From: Sphingopyxis fribergensis
GTDB lineage: Bacteria > Pseudomonadota > Alphaproteobacteria > Sphingomonadales > Sphingomonadaceae
Direction of reading: 5' to 3'
Assembly (NCBI RefSeq): GCF_000803645.1
Contig: NZ_CP009122.1
Location: 1,960,501-2,024,500 of the forward strand
DNA length: 64,000 nucleotides
Positions 35,949-44,672 of the stretch are shown here, piece by piece. The position numbers and the translations under genes were made by a program. Below the pieces are notes generated by a model. That model was not told where the DNA came from and did no database searches. It saw nothing but the letters and a program-made list of their open reading frames with translations. Position 1 is the first letter of the stretch. Each line of letters begins with the position of its first letter.

Positions 35949-36419
35949 ATGATCTCGCTTGGCTTGATGGCCGTTCTCGGCCTGATGATGATTGCCGCGG
36001 CAATCAGCGACCTGAGGTCGCGCACCATTTCCAACGAGCTCAACGCCGCGATCGCGCTGCTCGCTATTCCTTTCTGGATCGCGACGGGCCTCGCGCTCTG
36101 GCCCGACGTTCCGGTCCAGTTCGGCGCCGCGTTCGGCGTCTTCCTGATCTTTGCCGGGCTGTTCGCAGTCGGCGGGATGGGCGGCGGCGATGTCAAAATG
36201 ATTGGTGCGGTGATGCTCTGGATCCCCGTACCGCTGTTTCTACCCATGCTCACGGTCATGGCCATTGCCGGCGGCATCCTGTCGGCCGTGATGCTTATCC
36301 ATATGAAATTGCGTCCGTCGGACAAACCGGTCGAGGTTCCCTATGGCGTTGCCATCGCCGCAGCGGGCCTTTGGGCGCTTCACCAACAATATCTTAACCA
36401 GTTTCAGGTTATCGGATGA
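35949..36419 (+). CDS. cpaA: Type IV prepilin peptidase of the Tad pilus
   Basis: An A24-family membrane aspartic protease (CpaA/TadV) that cleaves and matures Flp pilins. It is 156 residues from the ATG at 35949 (GGAAGG four bases upstream); an ATG at 35937 would add four residues. The two catalytic aspartates are D21 (ISDLRSRTISN) and D81 (GGMGGGDVKMIGA). There are about five membrane segments. It opens the cpaABCDE-tadBC cluster. The pilin substrate gene, normally just upstream, is not in this window. Confidence 0.93.
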   Translation: MISLGLMAVLGLMMIAAAISDLRSRTISNELNAAIALLAIPFWIATGLALWPDVPVQFGAAFGVFLIFAGLFAVGGMGGGDVKMIGAVMLWIPVPLFLPMLTVMAIAGGILSAVMLIHMKLRPSDKPVEVPYGVAIAAAGLWALHQQYLNQFQVIG

Positions 36420-36473
36420 CCTGAGGGAAAAGCACGACCGTCTCTGGTGGGTGCAGGAGGGCGACAAATCGTC

Positions 36474-37508
36474 ATGGATACGCGAAAGATTATGCTGATC
36501 GTCGGCGCGCTGGTGATTGCCATCGCCGCAGCGTTCGGGGTCAACCAGATGATGCGCGGCGCTGCCGCTCCGCAAGCACGCGCCGCCGCGGCACCGGATA
36601 TCACCGGTCCGACGATCCTTGTGGCAACGCGGCAGCTGCCCGTCGGCACGATTATCGGTCCGGACAGCTTCCGCTTTCAGCCCTGGCCGAAGGAACTGGT
36701 CGAGAAGGCCTATTTCCTGAAGGACAAAACCGACGTGAACACGTTGGTCGGCACCGTCGTGCGCTATCCGATCACCGCAGGCCAGCCGTTGACGCAAGGC
36801 GCGCTGGTCCATCCCGACGATCGCGGCTTCCTCGCTGCGGCGCTTGGCCCGGGCATGCGTGCCATCACGGTCAAGGTGTCGCAGGAACAGGGCGTCGCCG
36901 GTTTCGTCTTTCCGGGCGACCGCGTCGATGTGGTGCTGACCCAGACCATTTCGGTCGAAGAAGGCAGCAGCTTTCCCGACAAACAGATCGTCACGGCTGA
37001 AACGATTATCCGCAACGTCCGCATTTTGGCGACCGACCAGCGCTATGATGCCGAGGATGAAACCGGCAAGACCCCGGTTCGCACCTTCGGCTCGGTGACG
37101 CTCGAAACCACGCCGGAAATCGCCGAGAAGATCGCTGTCGCGCAGGACATGGGCAAGTTGTCGCTCGCCCTGCGTCCGCTGGCCGAAAGCGCTGGCGAAC
37201 TTGATGCGGCGATCGCATCGGGCGACGTCAATGTTCCGGCCAAGGGCGGCTCCGCGGCAGAAAAGCGGATGCTGGCCGAAGTCGCTGCGCGTCCTGTCGC
37301 CAGCCGCTCTTCGGTGACCACGGGCGGCGACGTGTCGCGCTTCTGGATCCCGGTGCGCGGCCGCGTGTCGGCCCCGCCGCGGGCAGCGCAAAGTTCGATG
37401 GGTGGCGGCGGCTCCACGCCGTCTGTGGGGGGAGGCTCCGTCTCCGGTCCGATCGTGCGCGTGACCCGCGGCGACAAGATGACCGAAGTTCCGGTTGGGG
37501 GTAAGTAA
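36474..37508 (+). CDS. cpaB: Flp pilus assembly protein CpaB/RcpC
   Basis: A 344-residue periplasmic protein anchored by one N-terminal helix (IMLIVGALVIAIAAAFGV). It contains an SAF/AFP-like region (RQLPVGTIIGPDSFRFQPWP) and the RcpC domain (MRAITVKVSQEQGVAGFVFPGDRVDVVL). The C-terminal tail is Gly/Ser-rich. It is thought to link the secretin with the inner-membrane machinery. The ATG at 36474 has GGAGG 13 bases upstream. It is 1 bp from cpaC. Confidence 0.94.
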   Translation: MDTRKIMLIVGALVIAIAAAFGVNQMMRGAAAPQARAAAAPDITGPTILVATRQLPVGTIIGPDSFRFQPWPKELVEKAYFLKDKTDVNTLVGTVVRYPITAGQPLTQGALVHPDDRGFLAAALGPGMRAITVKVSQEQGVAGFVFPGDRVDVVLTQTISVEEGSSFPDKQIVTAETIIRNVRILATDQRYDAEDETGKTPVRTFGSVTLETTPEIAEKIAVAQDMGKLSLALRPLAESAGELDAAIASGDVNVPAKGGSAAEKRMLAEVAARPVASRSSVTTGGDVSRFWIPVRGRVSAPPRAAQSSMGGGGSTPSVGGGSVSGPIVRVTRGDKMTEVPVGGK

Positions 37509-37509
37509 G

Positions 37510-38976
37510 ATGAACAGCACAGCCAAATTCAAGGCGGCGGCCTTGGCCCGCACCCTGGCCATCGGCCTCGTGGCGGCCACGCTGATCGCGGCGCCTACGC
37601 AGCCCGCTGTTGCCCAGGCCGTTCAGAACGCCAGCAGCAGCATCGAGCTTTCGGTGGGCCGCGGCCGCCTGATCAGCCTTCCCAGCTCGATGTCCGACGT
37701 CTTCGTTGCCGACGACGCCGTCGCCGACGTCCAGGTGCGGTCGAACCGCCAGCTCTATATCTTTGGCAAAAAGCCGGGTGAAACCAGCATCTACGCCACC
37801 GATGCCAGCGGCCGGGTGGTCTTTTCGACCGTCGCCCGCGTCGGCAACAATATCGAGACGATCGACCAGATGCTGTCGCTGGCGATGCCCGAAGCGAGCA
37901 TTTCGGCCAACCCGATGAACGGCTTTGTGCTGCTTACCGGGACGGTCCAGTCGCCCGACGATGCGGCCGAAGCCGAACGGCTGGTGCAGGCGTTCGTCGG
38001 CGAGCAGACGAAGGTCTTGTCGCGGCTGCGCACGGCGACGCCGCTGCAGGTCAATCTGCAGGTCCGCATTGCCGAAGTGAACCGTTCGCTGGTCAAGGAA
38101 ATCAGCGGCAACCTGCTGACGCAGGATCGCACGGGCGGCTTCCTGAGCGGGATATTCCGCGGTCGCCAGGCGGGGACGATTACCACCAATCCGGACGGCA
38201 GCACTTCTTATACTTTCAATACGATTCCGGGAACGAACACCCTCGCCGGTGCGGGCCGCCTGTTTGGTCTGGACCTGATCGCCTCGCTCGACGTGGGCGA
38301 ACGGTCGGGCATGGTCGCTACGCTGGCCCAGCCCAACCTGACCGCCATTTCGGGTGAGACCGCCGACTTCCTGGCGGGCGGTGAATTCCCGGTCCCGATC
38401 CCGGGCAACTTCGCCGGGACGACGATCGAGTACCGCAAATATGGCGTCAGCCTCTCCTATACGCCGACAGTCCTGTCGAATGGCCGGATCAGCCTGCGCG
38501 TTCGGCCCGAAGTATCGGAACTGTCGACCGAAGGCGCGATCGAACTGCAGGGCTTCCAGGTTCCCGCGCTGACGGTCCGCCGCGCCGAAACGACCGTCGA
38601 ACTCGGTTCGGGCGAAAGCTTCATGATCGCCGGCCTGATGAACAATCGTTCGATCGGCGCGATCGACAAGATCCCGGGTCTCGGCGACGTGCCCGTGCTC
38701 GGTATGTTGTTCAAATCGGACAGCTTCCGTCGCGGCGAAACCGAACTGGTCATTGTCGTGACCCCCTATCTGGTTCAGCCGGTGTCGGCGAACGAGATCA
38801 AGCTCCCGACCGACGGCTATCAGGACGCGAACGATTTGCAGCGTTTGTTGCTCAACCAGACGAGCAATGGCGTAACCGGCGGCGACCGCCCCAAACCGCG
38901 GCTCGACACCAATGTCGGCGACGCCGACCGCCCGCGGAGCAGCGGCGACGCGTCGCCCGGCTTCAGCATCAAGTGA
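37510..38976 (+). CDS. cpaC: Tad pilus secretin CpaC/RcpA
   Basis: The outer-membrane secretin ring for the Flp pilus, 488 residues. It has a signal peptide (LAIGLVAATLIAAP...AVAQA), a N-terminal pilus-assembly domain (LSVGRGRLISLPSSMSDVFV), a BON-like region, and the secretin core: VATLAQPNLTAISGETADFL, GGEFPVPIPG and IPGLGDVPVLGMLF near the end. The length is typical for CpaC. Translated immediately after cpaB. Confidence 0.95.
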   Translation: MNSTAKFKAAALARTLAIGLVAATLIAAPTQPAVAQAVQNASSSIELSVGRGRLISLPSSMSDVFVADDAVADVQVRSNRQLYIFGKKPGETSIYATDASGRVVFSTVARVGNNIETIDQMLSLAMPEASISANPMNGFVLLTGTVQSPDDAAEAERLVQAFVGEQTKVLSRLRTATPLQVNLQVRIAEVNRSLVKEISGNLLTQDRTGGFLSGIFRGRQAGTITTNPDGSTSYTFNTIPGTNTLAGAGRLFGLDLIASLDVGERSGMVATLAQPNLTAISGETADFLAGGEFPVPIPGNFAGTTIEYRKYGVSLSYTPTVLSNGRISLRVRPEVSELSTEGAIELQGFQVPALTVRRAETTVELGSGESFMIAGLMNNRSIGAIDKIPGLGDVPVLGMLFKSDSFRRGETELVIVVTPYLVQPVSANEIKLPTDGYQDANDLQRLLLNQTSNGVTGGDRPKPRLDTNVGDADRPRSSGDASPGFSIK

Positions 38977-39001
38977 CGCGCTGGATTTCAGGAGCAAAGT
39001 G

Positions 39002-39640
39002 ATGAAGAAAATCGCAACTTGGACGGTCCTGGCCCTGGCCACGTCGCTCGCCGGCTGTACCGGCGCCGCGTACAGCAACCACAGCCTCGAATCGGTGCAC
39101 CAGCCCGTCGTGCGCAACGCCATCTATCAATTCGATGTGGCAGCAACGAACGGCGAACTCCCGCCCAGCGAACAGGGCCGTCTGCAAGGCTGGCTCGACG
39201 CAATGGGCGTCCGATACGGGGATCGCGTCGCGATCGAGGACACGTCGGTTTATGGCGCCAGCTCGGCGCAGGCGACCGTCCGTTCGATGGTCGAACGCCG
39301 GGGATTGCTGCTCAGCACCGATGTGCCGGTGACGACGGGCGCCGTACCTGAAGGGCATATGCGCGTCGTCGTGACACGCGCTTCGGCCTCGGTTCCGGGC
39401 TGTCCCAACTGGGAGAGCAAGTTCACGCTCAATCCGACCAATGCGACGTCGGCGAACTATGGCTGCGCGACGAACGGCAACCTTGCCGCGATGATCGCCG
39501 ATCCGAACGATCTGATCAAGGGCGCCAGCAACACCCGCAGTGACCCGACGGCAGCGACACGGGCGATCCAGACCTATCGTACGAAACCCCAGACCGGTGC
39601 CGGCGAATTGACCAAAGCACCCACCAGCGGAGGCAACTAA
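39002..39640 (+). CDS. cpaD: Tad pilus lipoprotein CpaD
   Basis: A 212-residue outer-membrane lipoprotein that helps the secretin. The lipobox is SLAGC (Cys19), preceded by a basic start (MKKIATW). The CpaD domain includes HQPVVRNAIYQFDV, an inner variable part and the end CPNWESKFTLNPTNATSANYGC ATNGNLAAM with paired cysteines. GGAG precedes the ATG by 7 bases. The last base is shared with cpaE (TAATG). Confidence 0.93.
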   Translation: MKKIATWTVLALATSLAGCTGAAYSNHSLESVHQPVVRNAIYQFDVAATNGELPPSEQGRLQGWLDAMGVRYGDRVAIEDTSVYGASSAQATVRSMVERRGLLLSTDVPVTTGAVPEGHMRVVVTRASASVPGCPNWESKFTLNPTNATSANYGCATNGNLAAMIADPNDLIKGASNTRSDPTAATRAIQTYRTKPQTGAGELTKAPTSGGN

Positions 39641-40911
39641 TGAACGCTCCTTTCAAATCGTCAGGACTGCGTGACCCCTTCAATGCCTTCGTCTGCGACG
39701 ACGATACGCTGGAGCTGATCCGCGCCGCGGCCAACGACATGGGCTGGCCGATCGAAAAATGTAACAAGGGTGGCCTGCGCAATGCGGTGCAATCGCTGTC
39801 GGTTTCCGCCAGCCCGAATATCCTGTTCGTCGACATGTCGGAATCGGGCGACCCGATCAACGACATCAACGCGCTCGCCGAAGTTTGCGAACCCGGTACG
39901 GTCGTGATTGCCGCCGGCCAGGTGAACGACGTTCGCCTCTACCGCGACCTTCTGTCGAGCGGCATCCAGGACTATCTGCTGAAACCGCTGTCGCTCGAAC
40001 AGGTCCGCGAATCGCTCACCATGGCGCAGGCCATGCTGTCGGCACCTAAACATGCCGATATGCACGACGACAAGCCCCACCACATGATGGGCGTCGTCGG
40101 CGTGCGCGGCGGTGTCGGGGCGTCGCTGGTCGCGACATCGCTCGCCTGGGCGATCAGCGACCAAGCGGGGCGCCAGACCGCGCTGCTCGATCTCGACGTC
40201 CATTTCGGTACGGGTGCGTTGACGCTCGACCTCGAACCGGGACGCGGCCTGATCGACGCGATCGACAACCCCAGCCGCATCGACGGTCTGTTTATCGAAC
40301 GCGCCATGGTGCGTGCGTCGGACAAACTCAGCCTGCTGTCGGCAGAAGCGCCGATCCATCAGCCGGTGATGACCGACGGTTCGGCCTTTTTCCAGCTGGA
40401 AGAGGAACTGCGCTCCGCCTTCGAGATGACGATCGTCGACATCCCGCGGCAAGTCCTGATCCCCTTCCCGCACCTGGTTTCCGAAGCGGGCACGATCCTG
40501 CTCGTCAGCGATGTCACGCTCGCCGCGGCGCGCGACACGATCCGCCTCCTGTCCTGGTTCAAACAGAATGTCCCCGGCGCACGCGTCCTGCTCGTCGCGA
40601 ACAAATATCAGACGGCAGTCGGCGAATTGTCGCGCAAGGAATTTGAATCGTCGATCGAACGCCAGATCGACATCGTCATTCCGTTCGACCCGAAACTGGT
40701 CACCCAGTCTGCAAAGCTCGGCAAATCCTACGCCGAAACCTGCAAGGGCACGAAATCGGCGCTGGTGTGGAGCAATCTGATGCGCCTGATCCTCGACGGC
40801 GCCGACGTCGAAGCCGAGGAAGCGCAGATCGCCGCAGCAAAGAGCAAATCGGGCAGCTCGCTGCTCGGCAAGCTGGGCCTGACCAAAAAGGGCGTGAAAC
40901 AGGCGGCATGA
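39640..40911 (+). CDS. cpaE: Tad pilus localisation ATPase CpaE/TadZ
   Basis: A ParA/MinD-like ATPase, 423 residues, that places the Tad machine in the cell. The N-terminal 130 residues form a receiver-like domain (VDMSESGDPIND, DYLLKPLSLEQV). The deviant Walker A is R156-GGVGAS, which lacks the usual lysine before Ser, as in many CpaE/TadZ proteins; LDLDVHFG is the switch/Walker A' region. The usual next gene, cpaF, is missing; instead a perfect hairpin and then tadB follow. Confidence 0.94.
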   Translation: MNAPFKSSGLRDPFNAFVCDDDTLELIRAAANDMGWPIEKCNKGGLRNAVQSLSVSASPNILFVDMSESGDPINDINALAEVCEPGTVVIAAGQVNDVRLYRDLLSSGIQDYLLKPLSLEQVRESLTMAQAMLSAPKHADMHDDKPHHMMGVVGVRGGVGASLVATSLAWAISDQAGRQTALLDLDVHFGTGALTLDLEPGRGLIDAIDNPSRIDGLFIERAMVRASDKLSLLSAEAPIHQPVMTDGSAFFQLEEELRSAFEMTIVDIPRQVLIPFPHLVSEAGTILLVSDVTLAAARDTIRLLSWFKQNVPGARVLLVANKYQTAVGELSRKEFESSIERQIDIVIPFDPKLVTQSAKLGKSYAETCKGTKSALVWSNLMRLILDGADVEAEEAQIAAAKSKSGSSLLGKLGLTKKGVKQAA

Positions 40912-40932
40912 CGGCCCGTCTGACGGGCCGTC
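40910..40932. repeat. Perfect 11 bp hairpin at the cpaE stop codon
   Basis: GACGGCCCGTC (40910-40920) and GACGGGCCGTC (40922-40932) are exact reverse complements with one base between, so the practical loop is 3-5 bases. It begins at the cpaE stop TGA and occupies the place of cpaF. No T-run follows. It may stabilise the upstream mRNA or lower tadBC expression. Confidence 0.8.
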
Positions 40933-40965
40933 ACCCTCCAGCGATAGAAGCGGACATCAGCTGAC

Positions 40966-41937
40966 ATGAATCTGCCAGTCATCCTTATCGTCGCCGGGGC
41001 TTTCCTGGCCTTCGCGATCCTCGTGATCCTGCTTGGCGGGCCTTCGGCCAGCAAGGCGAAGACACGCCGGTTGGCGATGGTCAAGGACCGCCACGCGGCC
41101 TCGACCGAAGCGGTGGTCGCGGCGCAGATGCGAAAGACGATCCAGTCGGGGGGGCGCAAGAGCGACTCGTCGCTGGTCGCCCTGATGCCGCGCCGGGACG
41201 AGCTGGAACTGCGCATCCGGCGGACCGGGAAAAACTGGACGCTTACGCAATATATGTTCGCTTCGATGATGCTGTTCGTCGTCGCGACTGGCGGCATGCT
41301 GATCGTGCGCGCACCGTTCCTGATGGCCGGACTGATCGGGTTGTTCATTGGGCTTGGCCTGCCATATCTCGTCGTCAGCGTGCTGATCAAAAGGCGTGTG
41401 ACGCAGTTCAACGCCCGCTTCCCCGACGCGATCGACCTGCTGGTGCGCGGCCTGAAATCGGGCTTGCCGGTCACCGAAACCTTTCAGATCGTGAGCCAGG
41501 AACTCCCAGGTCCCGTCGGCGAGGAATTCAAGGGCATCATCGAACGCATCCGTATCGGCAACACAATGGAAGCCGCGCTGCAGGAATCGGCGAACATGCT
41601 CGGCACGCCCGAATTCCAGTTCTTCTGCATCACGATCCAGATTCAGCGTGAGACGGGCGGCAACCTGGCGGAAACGCTGGCCAATCTGTCGGACGTGCTG
41701 CGCAAGCGCGCCCAGATGAAGCTCAAGATTCGCGCGATGTCGTCCGAAGCGAAAGCATCGGCCTATATCGTCGGTTCCTTGCCCTTTTTTGTGTTCGGCG
41801 TCGTATGGTCGGTGAACCCCAGCTATCTTGCGGGCTTCTTCCATGAAGAACGGCTCATCATTGCGGGACTGGGCGGGCTCGTGTGGATGAGCATCGGCGC
41901 CGGCATCATGGCCAAAATGGTCAACTTCGAAATCTGA
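40966..41937 (+). CDS. tadB: Tad pilus inner-membrane platform protein TadB
   Basis: A type II secretion F-domain protein of 323 residues that forms the inner-membrane platform with TadC. One N-terminal membrane helix (VILIVAGAFLAFAILVIL), two around residues 95-135, the T2SSF domain with FPDAIDLLVRGLKSGLPVTE and GNLAETLANLSDVLRKR, and a C-terminal pair of helices. It normally follows cpaF. Start codon ATG at 40966 with only a weak SD-like GCGGA upstream. Confidence 0.94.
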   Translation: MNLPVILIVAGAFLAFAILVILLGGPSASKAKTRRLAMVKDRHAASTEAVVAAQMRKTIQSGGRKSDSSLVALMPRRDELELRIRRTGKNWTLTQYMFASMMLFVVATGGMLIVRAPFLMAGLIGLFIGLGLPYLVVSVLIKRRVTQFNARFPDAIDLLVRGLKSGLPVTETFQIVSQELPGPVGEEFKGIIERIRIGNTMEAALQESANMLGTPEFQFFCITIQIQRETGGNLAETLANLSDVLRKRAQMKLKIRAMSSEAKASAYIVGSLPFFVFGVVWSVNPSYLAGFFHEERLIIAGLGGLVWMSIGAGIMAKMVNFEI

Positions 41938-41950
41938 AGGGGCAGACATA

Positions 41951-42991
41951 GTGAACAGCAGCCTCCTTCTCTCCGCCTTCACCGGCGCGCAAAGCGGTCC
42001 GAAGATACTCGGTATCGACGTCATATGGGTCGGCACCCTGCTGGCGGCAGTGGGCGTGTTCGCCGTGCTGCTCGCCATCTACAGCGCGCTGACCGTTCGC
42101 AATCCGATGGCCAAGCGCGTAAAGGCGCTGAACGAACGCCGCGAGCAATTGAAGGCGGGCATCACGGCCTCGACGGCCAAACGCCGCGCGCGGCTGGTCC
42201 GCAAGAACCACACCGCCGACAAAATGCGGACCTTTCTTGGCCGGCTCCAGGTGCTGCAAGAAGGCCAGGTCAAGGAGGTCCAGCAAAAGCTGGCACAAGC
42301 GGGTATCCGGTCGAAGGATTTGGCCGTGGCGGTCATTTTCGGTCGCATGGTCCTGCCGATCCTGTTCGGCGGCACCGCCCTCTTCCTGATCTATTGGGTC
42401 GATATGTGGCCCGATCTCACCACCACAAAACGGGCGCTTTATTCGATGATCGCCTTGGTGCTCGGTTACAAGGCACCCGACCTCTTTGTCGACAATATGC
42501 GCCAAAAGCGCACCGACAAGATCCGCAAAGGCCTGCCCGACGCGCTCGACCTGCTCGTCATCTGCGCCGAAGCCGGTTTGACCGTCGACTCCGCCTTTTC
42601 GCGCGTGTCGAAGGAACTGGGCCGCGCCTATCCCGAACTTGGCGAAGAATTCGCGCTGACGTCGATCGAACTGGGCTTTTTGACCGAGCGTCGTCAGGCG
42701 TTCGAGAACTTCTCCTATCGCGTGAATCTGGAATCGGTGAAGGGCGTGGTCACGACCATGATCCAGACCGAAAGATACGGTACCCCGCTCGCCAGCGCGC
42801 TGCGCGTGCTATCGGCAGAATTCCGCAACGAACGCATGATGCGCGCCGAGGAAAAGGCCGCGCGTCTGCCCGCGATCATGACGGTGCCGTTGATCCTGTT
42901 CATTCTGCCGGTGCTGTTCATCGTCATTCTCGGCCCGGCGGCCTGTTCGTTGAGCGACGCGATGTCCGGCGGCAGCCTCGGCGCCAAATAG
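41951..42991 (+). CDS. tadC: Tad pilus inner-membrane platform protein TadC
   Basis: The second T2SSF protein, 346 residues, starting with GTG at 41951, 13 bp after tadB. The F domain contains GLPDALDLLVICAEAGLTVDSAF and VTTMIQTERYGTPLASALRVL, with a C-terminal hydrophobic segment (IMTVPLILFILPVLFIVIL). A strong terminator directly behind it ends the pilus operon, so tadD and later tad genes are not present here. Confidence 0.94.
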   Translation: MNSSLLLSAFTGAQSGPKILGIDVIWVGTLLAAVGVFAVLLAIYSALTVRNPMAKRVKALNERREQLKAGITASTAKRRARLVRKNHTADKMRTFLGRLQVLQEGQVKEVQQKLAQAGIRSKDLAVAVIFGRMVLPILFGGTALFLIYWVDMWPDLTTTKRALYSMIALVLGYKAPDLFVDNMRQKRTDKIRKGLPDALDLLVICAEAGLTVDSAFSRVSKELGRAYPELGEEFALTSIELGFLTERRQAFENFSYRVNLESVKGVVTTMIQTERYGTPLASALRVLSAEFRNERMMRAEEKAARLPAIMTVPLILFILPVLFIVILGPAACSLSDAMSGGSLGAK

Positions 42992-43016
42992 CCGGCACCG
43001 CCGACGCAAAAATGAA

Positions 43017-43049
43017 AGAGGGCGGAAGCAATTCCGCCCTCTCTTTTTT
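43017..43049 (+). terminator. Strong intrinsic terminator after tadC
   Basis: AGAGGGCGGAA (43017-43027) and TTCCGCCCTCT (43032-43042) form an 11 bp stem around GCAA, followed by C and six T. It lies between tadC and the convergent FAH-family gene. Confidence 0.95.
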
Positions 43050-43050
43050 G

Positions 43051-44052
43051 TCAGCCGACGCGCTGTTCGATCGCGCCGAAAATGCTGTGGTGGCGCTCGT
43101 CGTCCATCCAGATGCGAACGGTATCGCCCTTTTGCATGAACGGCGTCTTGGGCTCGCCCTGCTGGATCGTTTCGACCGTTCGCACTTCGGCAAGGCAGCA
43201 ATAACCGAGCCCGCCCGCCGCGATCGGCTTTCCGGGGCCGCCGTCGGCGTCGCGGTTCGACACCGTTCCCGACCCGATGATCGTCCCGGCACCCAGATCG
43301 CGCGTTTTTGCCGCATGCGCGATCAGCGCGCCGAAATCGAACGTCATGTCGACGCCCGCGTCGGCGCGCCCGAGCGGCTCGCCGTTGAGGTCGACCGACA
43401 ATGTGCCGTGCAGCTTCCCGTCTTTCCAGCGATCACCGAGCGCGTCGGGCGTGACAAACACGGGCGACATCGCGCTCGACGGTTTCGACTGGAAAAAGCC
43501 GAAGCCTTTGGCGAGTTCCGCCGGGATCAGGCCGCGCAGCGATACATCGTTGGTCAGCCCGACGAGCAGGATCGTCTCGCGCGCCGCGACCGCATCGATC
43601 CCCTTCGGCACGTCGCCCGTCACGACGACCACTTCGGCCTCCATATCGCAGCCCCAGGCTGGATCGCCGAGCGGGATCGGGTCGCGCGGGGCCAGGAAGG
43701 CATCGCTGCCGCCCTGGTACATCAACGGATCGTGCCAGAAACTGTCGGGCATCTCGGCGCCGCGCGCCTGCCGCACCAGCGCGACATGGTTCACATAGGC
43801 GCTGCCGTCGGCCCACTGATAGGCGCGCGGCAATGGCGACGCGGCATCATGTTCGTGAAAGCGGTCCTTCGGAATCGCGTCATGGTTGAGATCCTCGGCC
43901 AGCGCCGCGAGGCGCGGGGCGGCATAGGCCCAATTGTCGAGCGCCGCCTGCATCGTCGGGGCGATCTGGCCGGCGTCGGCATACCAGGCGAGGTCGTCCG
44001 AGACGACGACCAGGCGTCCGTCGCGGCCCTGTTTGAGCGAAGCTAGTTTCAC
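43051..44052 (-). CDS. Fumarylacetoacetate hydrolase family protein
   Basis: A 333-residue enzyme of the FAH superfamily, which cleaves carbon-carbon bonds in diketo acids (fumarylacetoacetate in tyrosine catabolism, or related compounds). Blocks seen: the N-terminal FAH_N-like region, DPLMYQGGSDAFLAPRDPIP, the metal site ME-AE in WGCDMEAEVVVVTG, LLVGLTNDVSLRG and GAGTIIGSGTVSNRD. GTG start at 44052 with AAAGGAG upstream. No hmgA or maiA neighbour, so the exact substrate is open. Confidence 0.88.
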   Translation of the reverse strand: MKLASLKQGRDGRLVVVSDDLAWYADAGQIAPTMQAALDNWAYAAPRLAALAEDLNHDAIPKDRFHEHDAASPLPRAYQWADGSAYVNHVALVRQARGAEMPDSFWHDPLMYQGGSDAFLAPRDPIPLGDPAWGCDMEAEVVVVTGDVPKGIDAVAARETILLVGLTNDVSLRGLIPAELAKGFGFFQSKPSSAMSPVFVTPDALGDRWKDGKLHGTLSVDLNGEPLGRADAGVDMTFDFGALIAHAAKTRDLGAGTIIGSGTVSNRDADGGPGKPIAAGGLGYCCLAEVRTVETIQQGEPKTPFMQKGDTVRIWMDDERHHSIFGAIEQRVG

Positions 44053-44109
44053 GAAAACTCCTTTGGCTGACGATGCGGCTGAACCGACATCGCCTCAAAG
44101 GAACGAAAA

Positions 44110-44523
44110 TCAGCGCGGCGTCGTGATCGATGCGAAACAGGTAAAGCCGCTCTGCCCTGCCTGCAAGCGCCGGATATATTGAAGATAGGCCTGAGACTGG
44201 TTGTAGGTCGTGCCGGGCAGCGTCTGTCCGCGGAACGCCCGCTTCACTTCCTCGCCCGTGAAGGGCCGCGGCGAGCCTGGAAACGCGCCCTTCGTGCCGG
44301 GCGGAACCAGCTTGCCCGCGGTATCGATATATTTGCCCGCCCCCGTCGCCCCCGGAATCGGAATCTGGCAATTCATCACCGACACGGCGGTTTGCGCGAA
44401 CGCGGGTCGGATCGTGAGCGCGGCAGACACGCCGACGGCACCCAACGCCAGCATCCGGCGGCGCGAAGGGATCGTTTCTTCCGTCTCCACGGCGTTTCCG
44501 GCGGGAATGTCGCTATTTTCCAT
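44110..44523 (-). CDS. Small protein with a twin-arginine signal peptide
   Basis: A 137-residue hypothetical protein from the ATG at 44523. The N-terminus carries a clear Tat-like signal: SRRRM (residues 20-24) and a hydrophobic core LALGAVGVSAALTI ending RPAFAQ. The mature part of about 90 residues has two Cys and a Tyr-rich block (TTYNQSQAYLQYIRRL). I do not recognise a family. It would be a substrate for the TatABC system encoded at 24.9-26.4 kb. Confidence 0.75.
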   Translation of the reverse strand: MENSDIPAGNAVETEETIPSRRRMLALGAVGVSAALTIRPAFAQTAVSVMNCQIPIPGATGAGKYIDTAGKLVPPGTKGAFPGSPRPFTGEEVKRAFRGQTLPGTTYNQSQAYLQYIRRLQAGQSGFTCFASITTPR

Positions 44524-44672
44524 GTCGCGCGCATAACCGAATGAAGCGCCAAGGAAAAGCAAAAGACAGGCCTTCCTTTTGCCGTTCCCGCTTTGAGACA
44601 TTCGCCGATCGAGTGTTAATTACCGTAAACATCCTTGCGCACCATCATCGCTTCGTGCGAGGCGCAGCGACG

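Noticed and set aside
37228..39123. 631-codon open frame opposite cpaB and cpaC
   Set aside because: Spans two clearly coding genes on the other strand, with low-complexity Arg/Gln/His-rich sequence.
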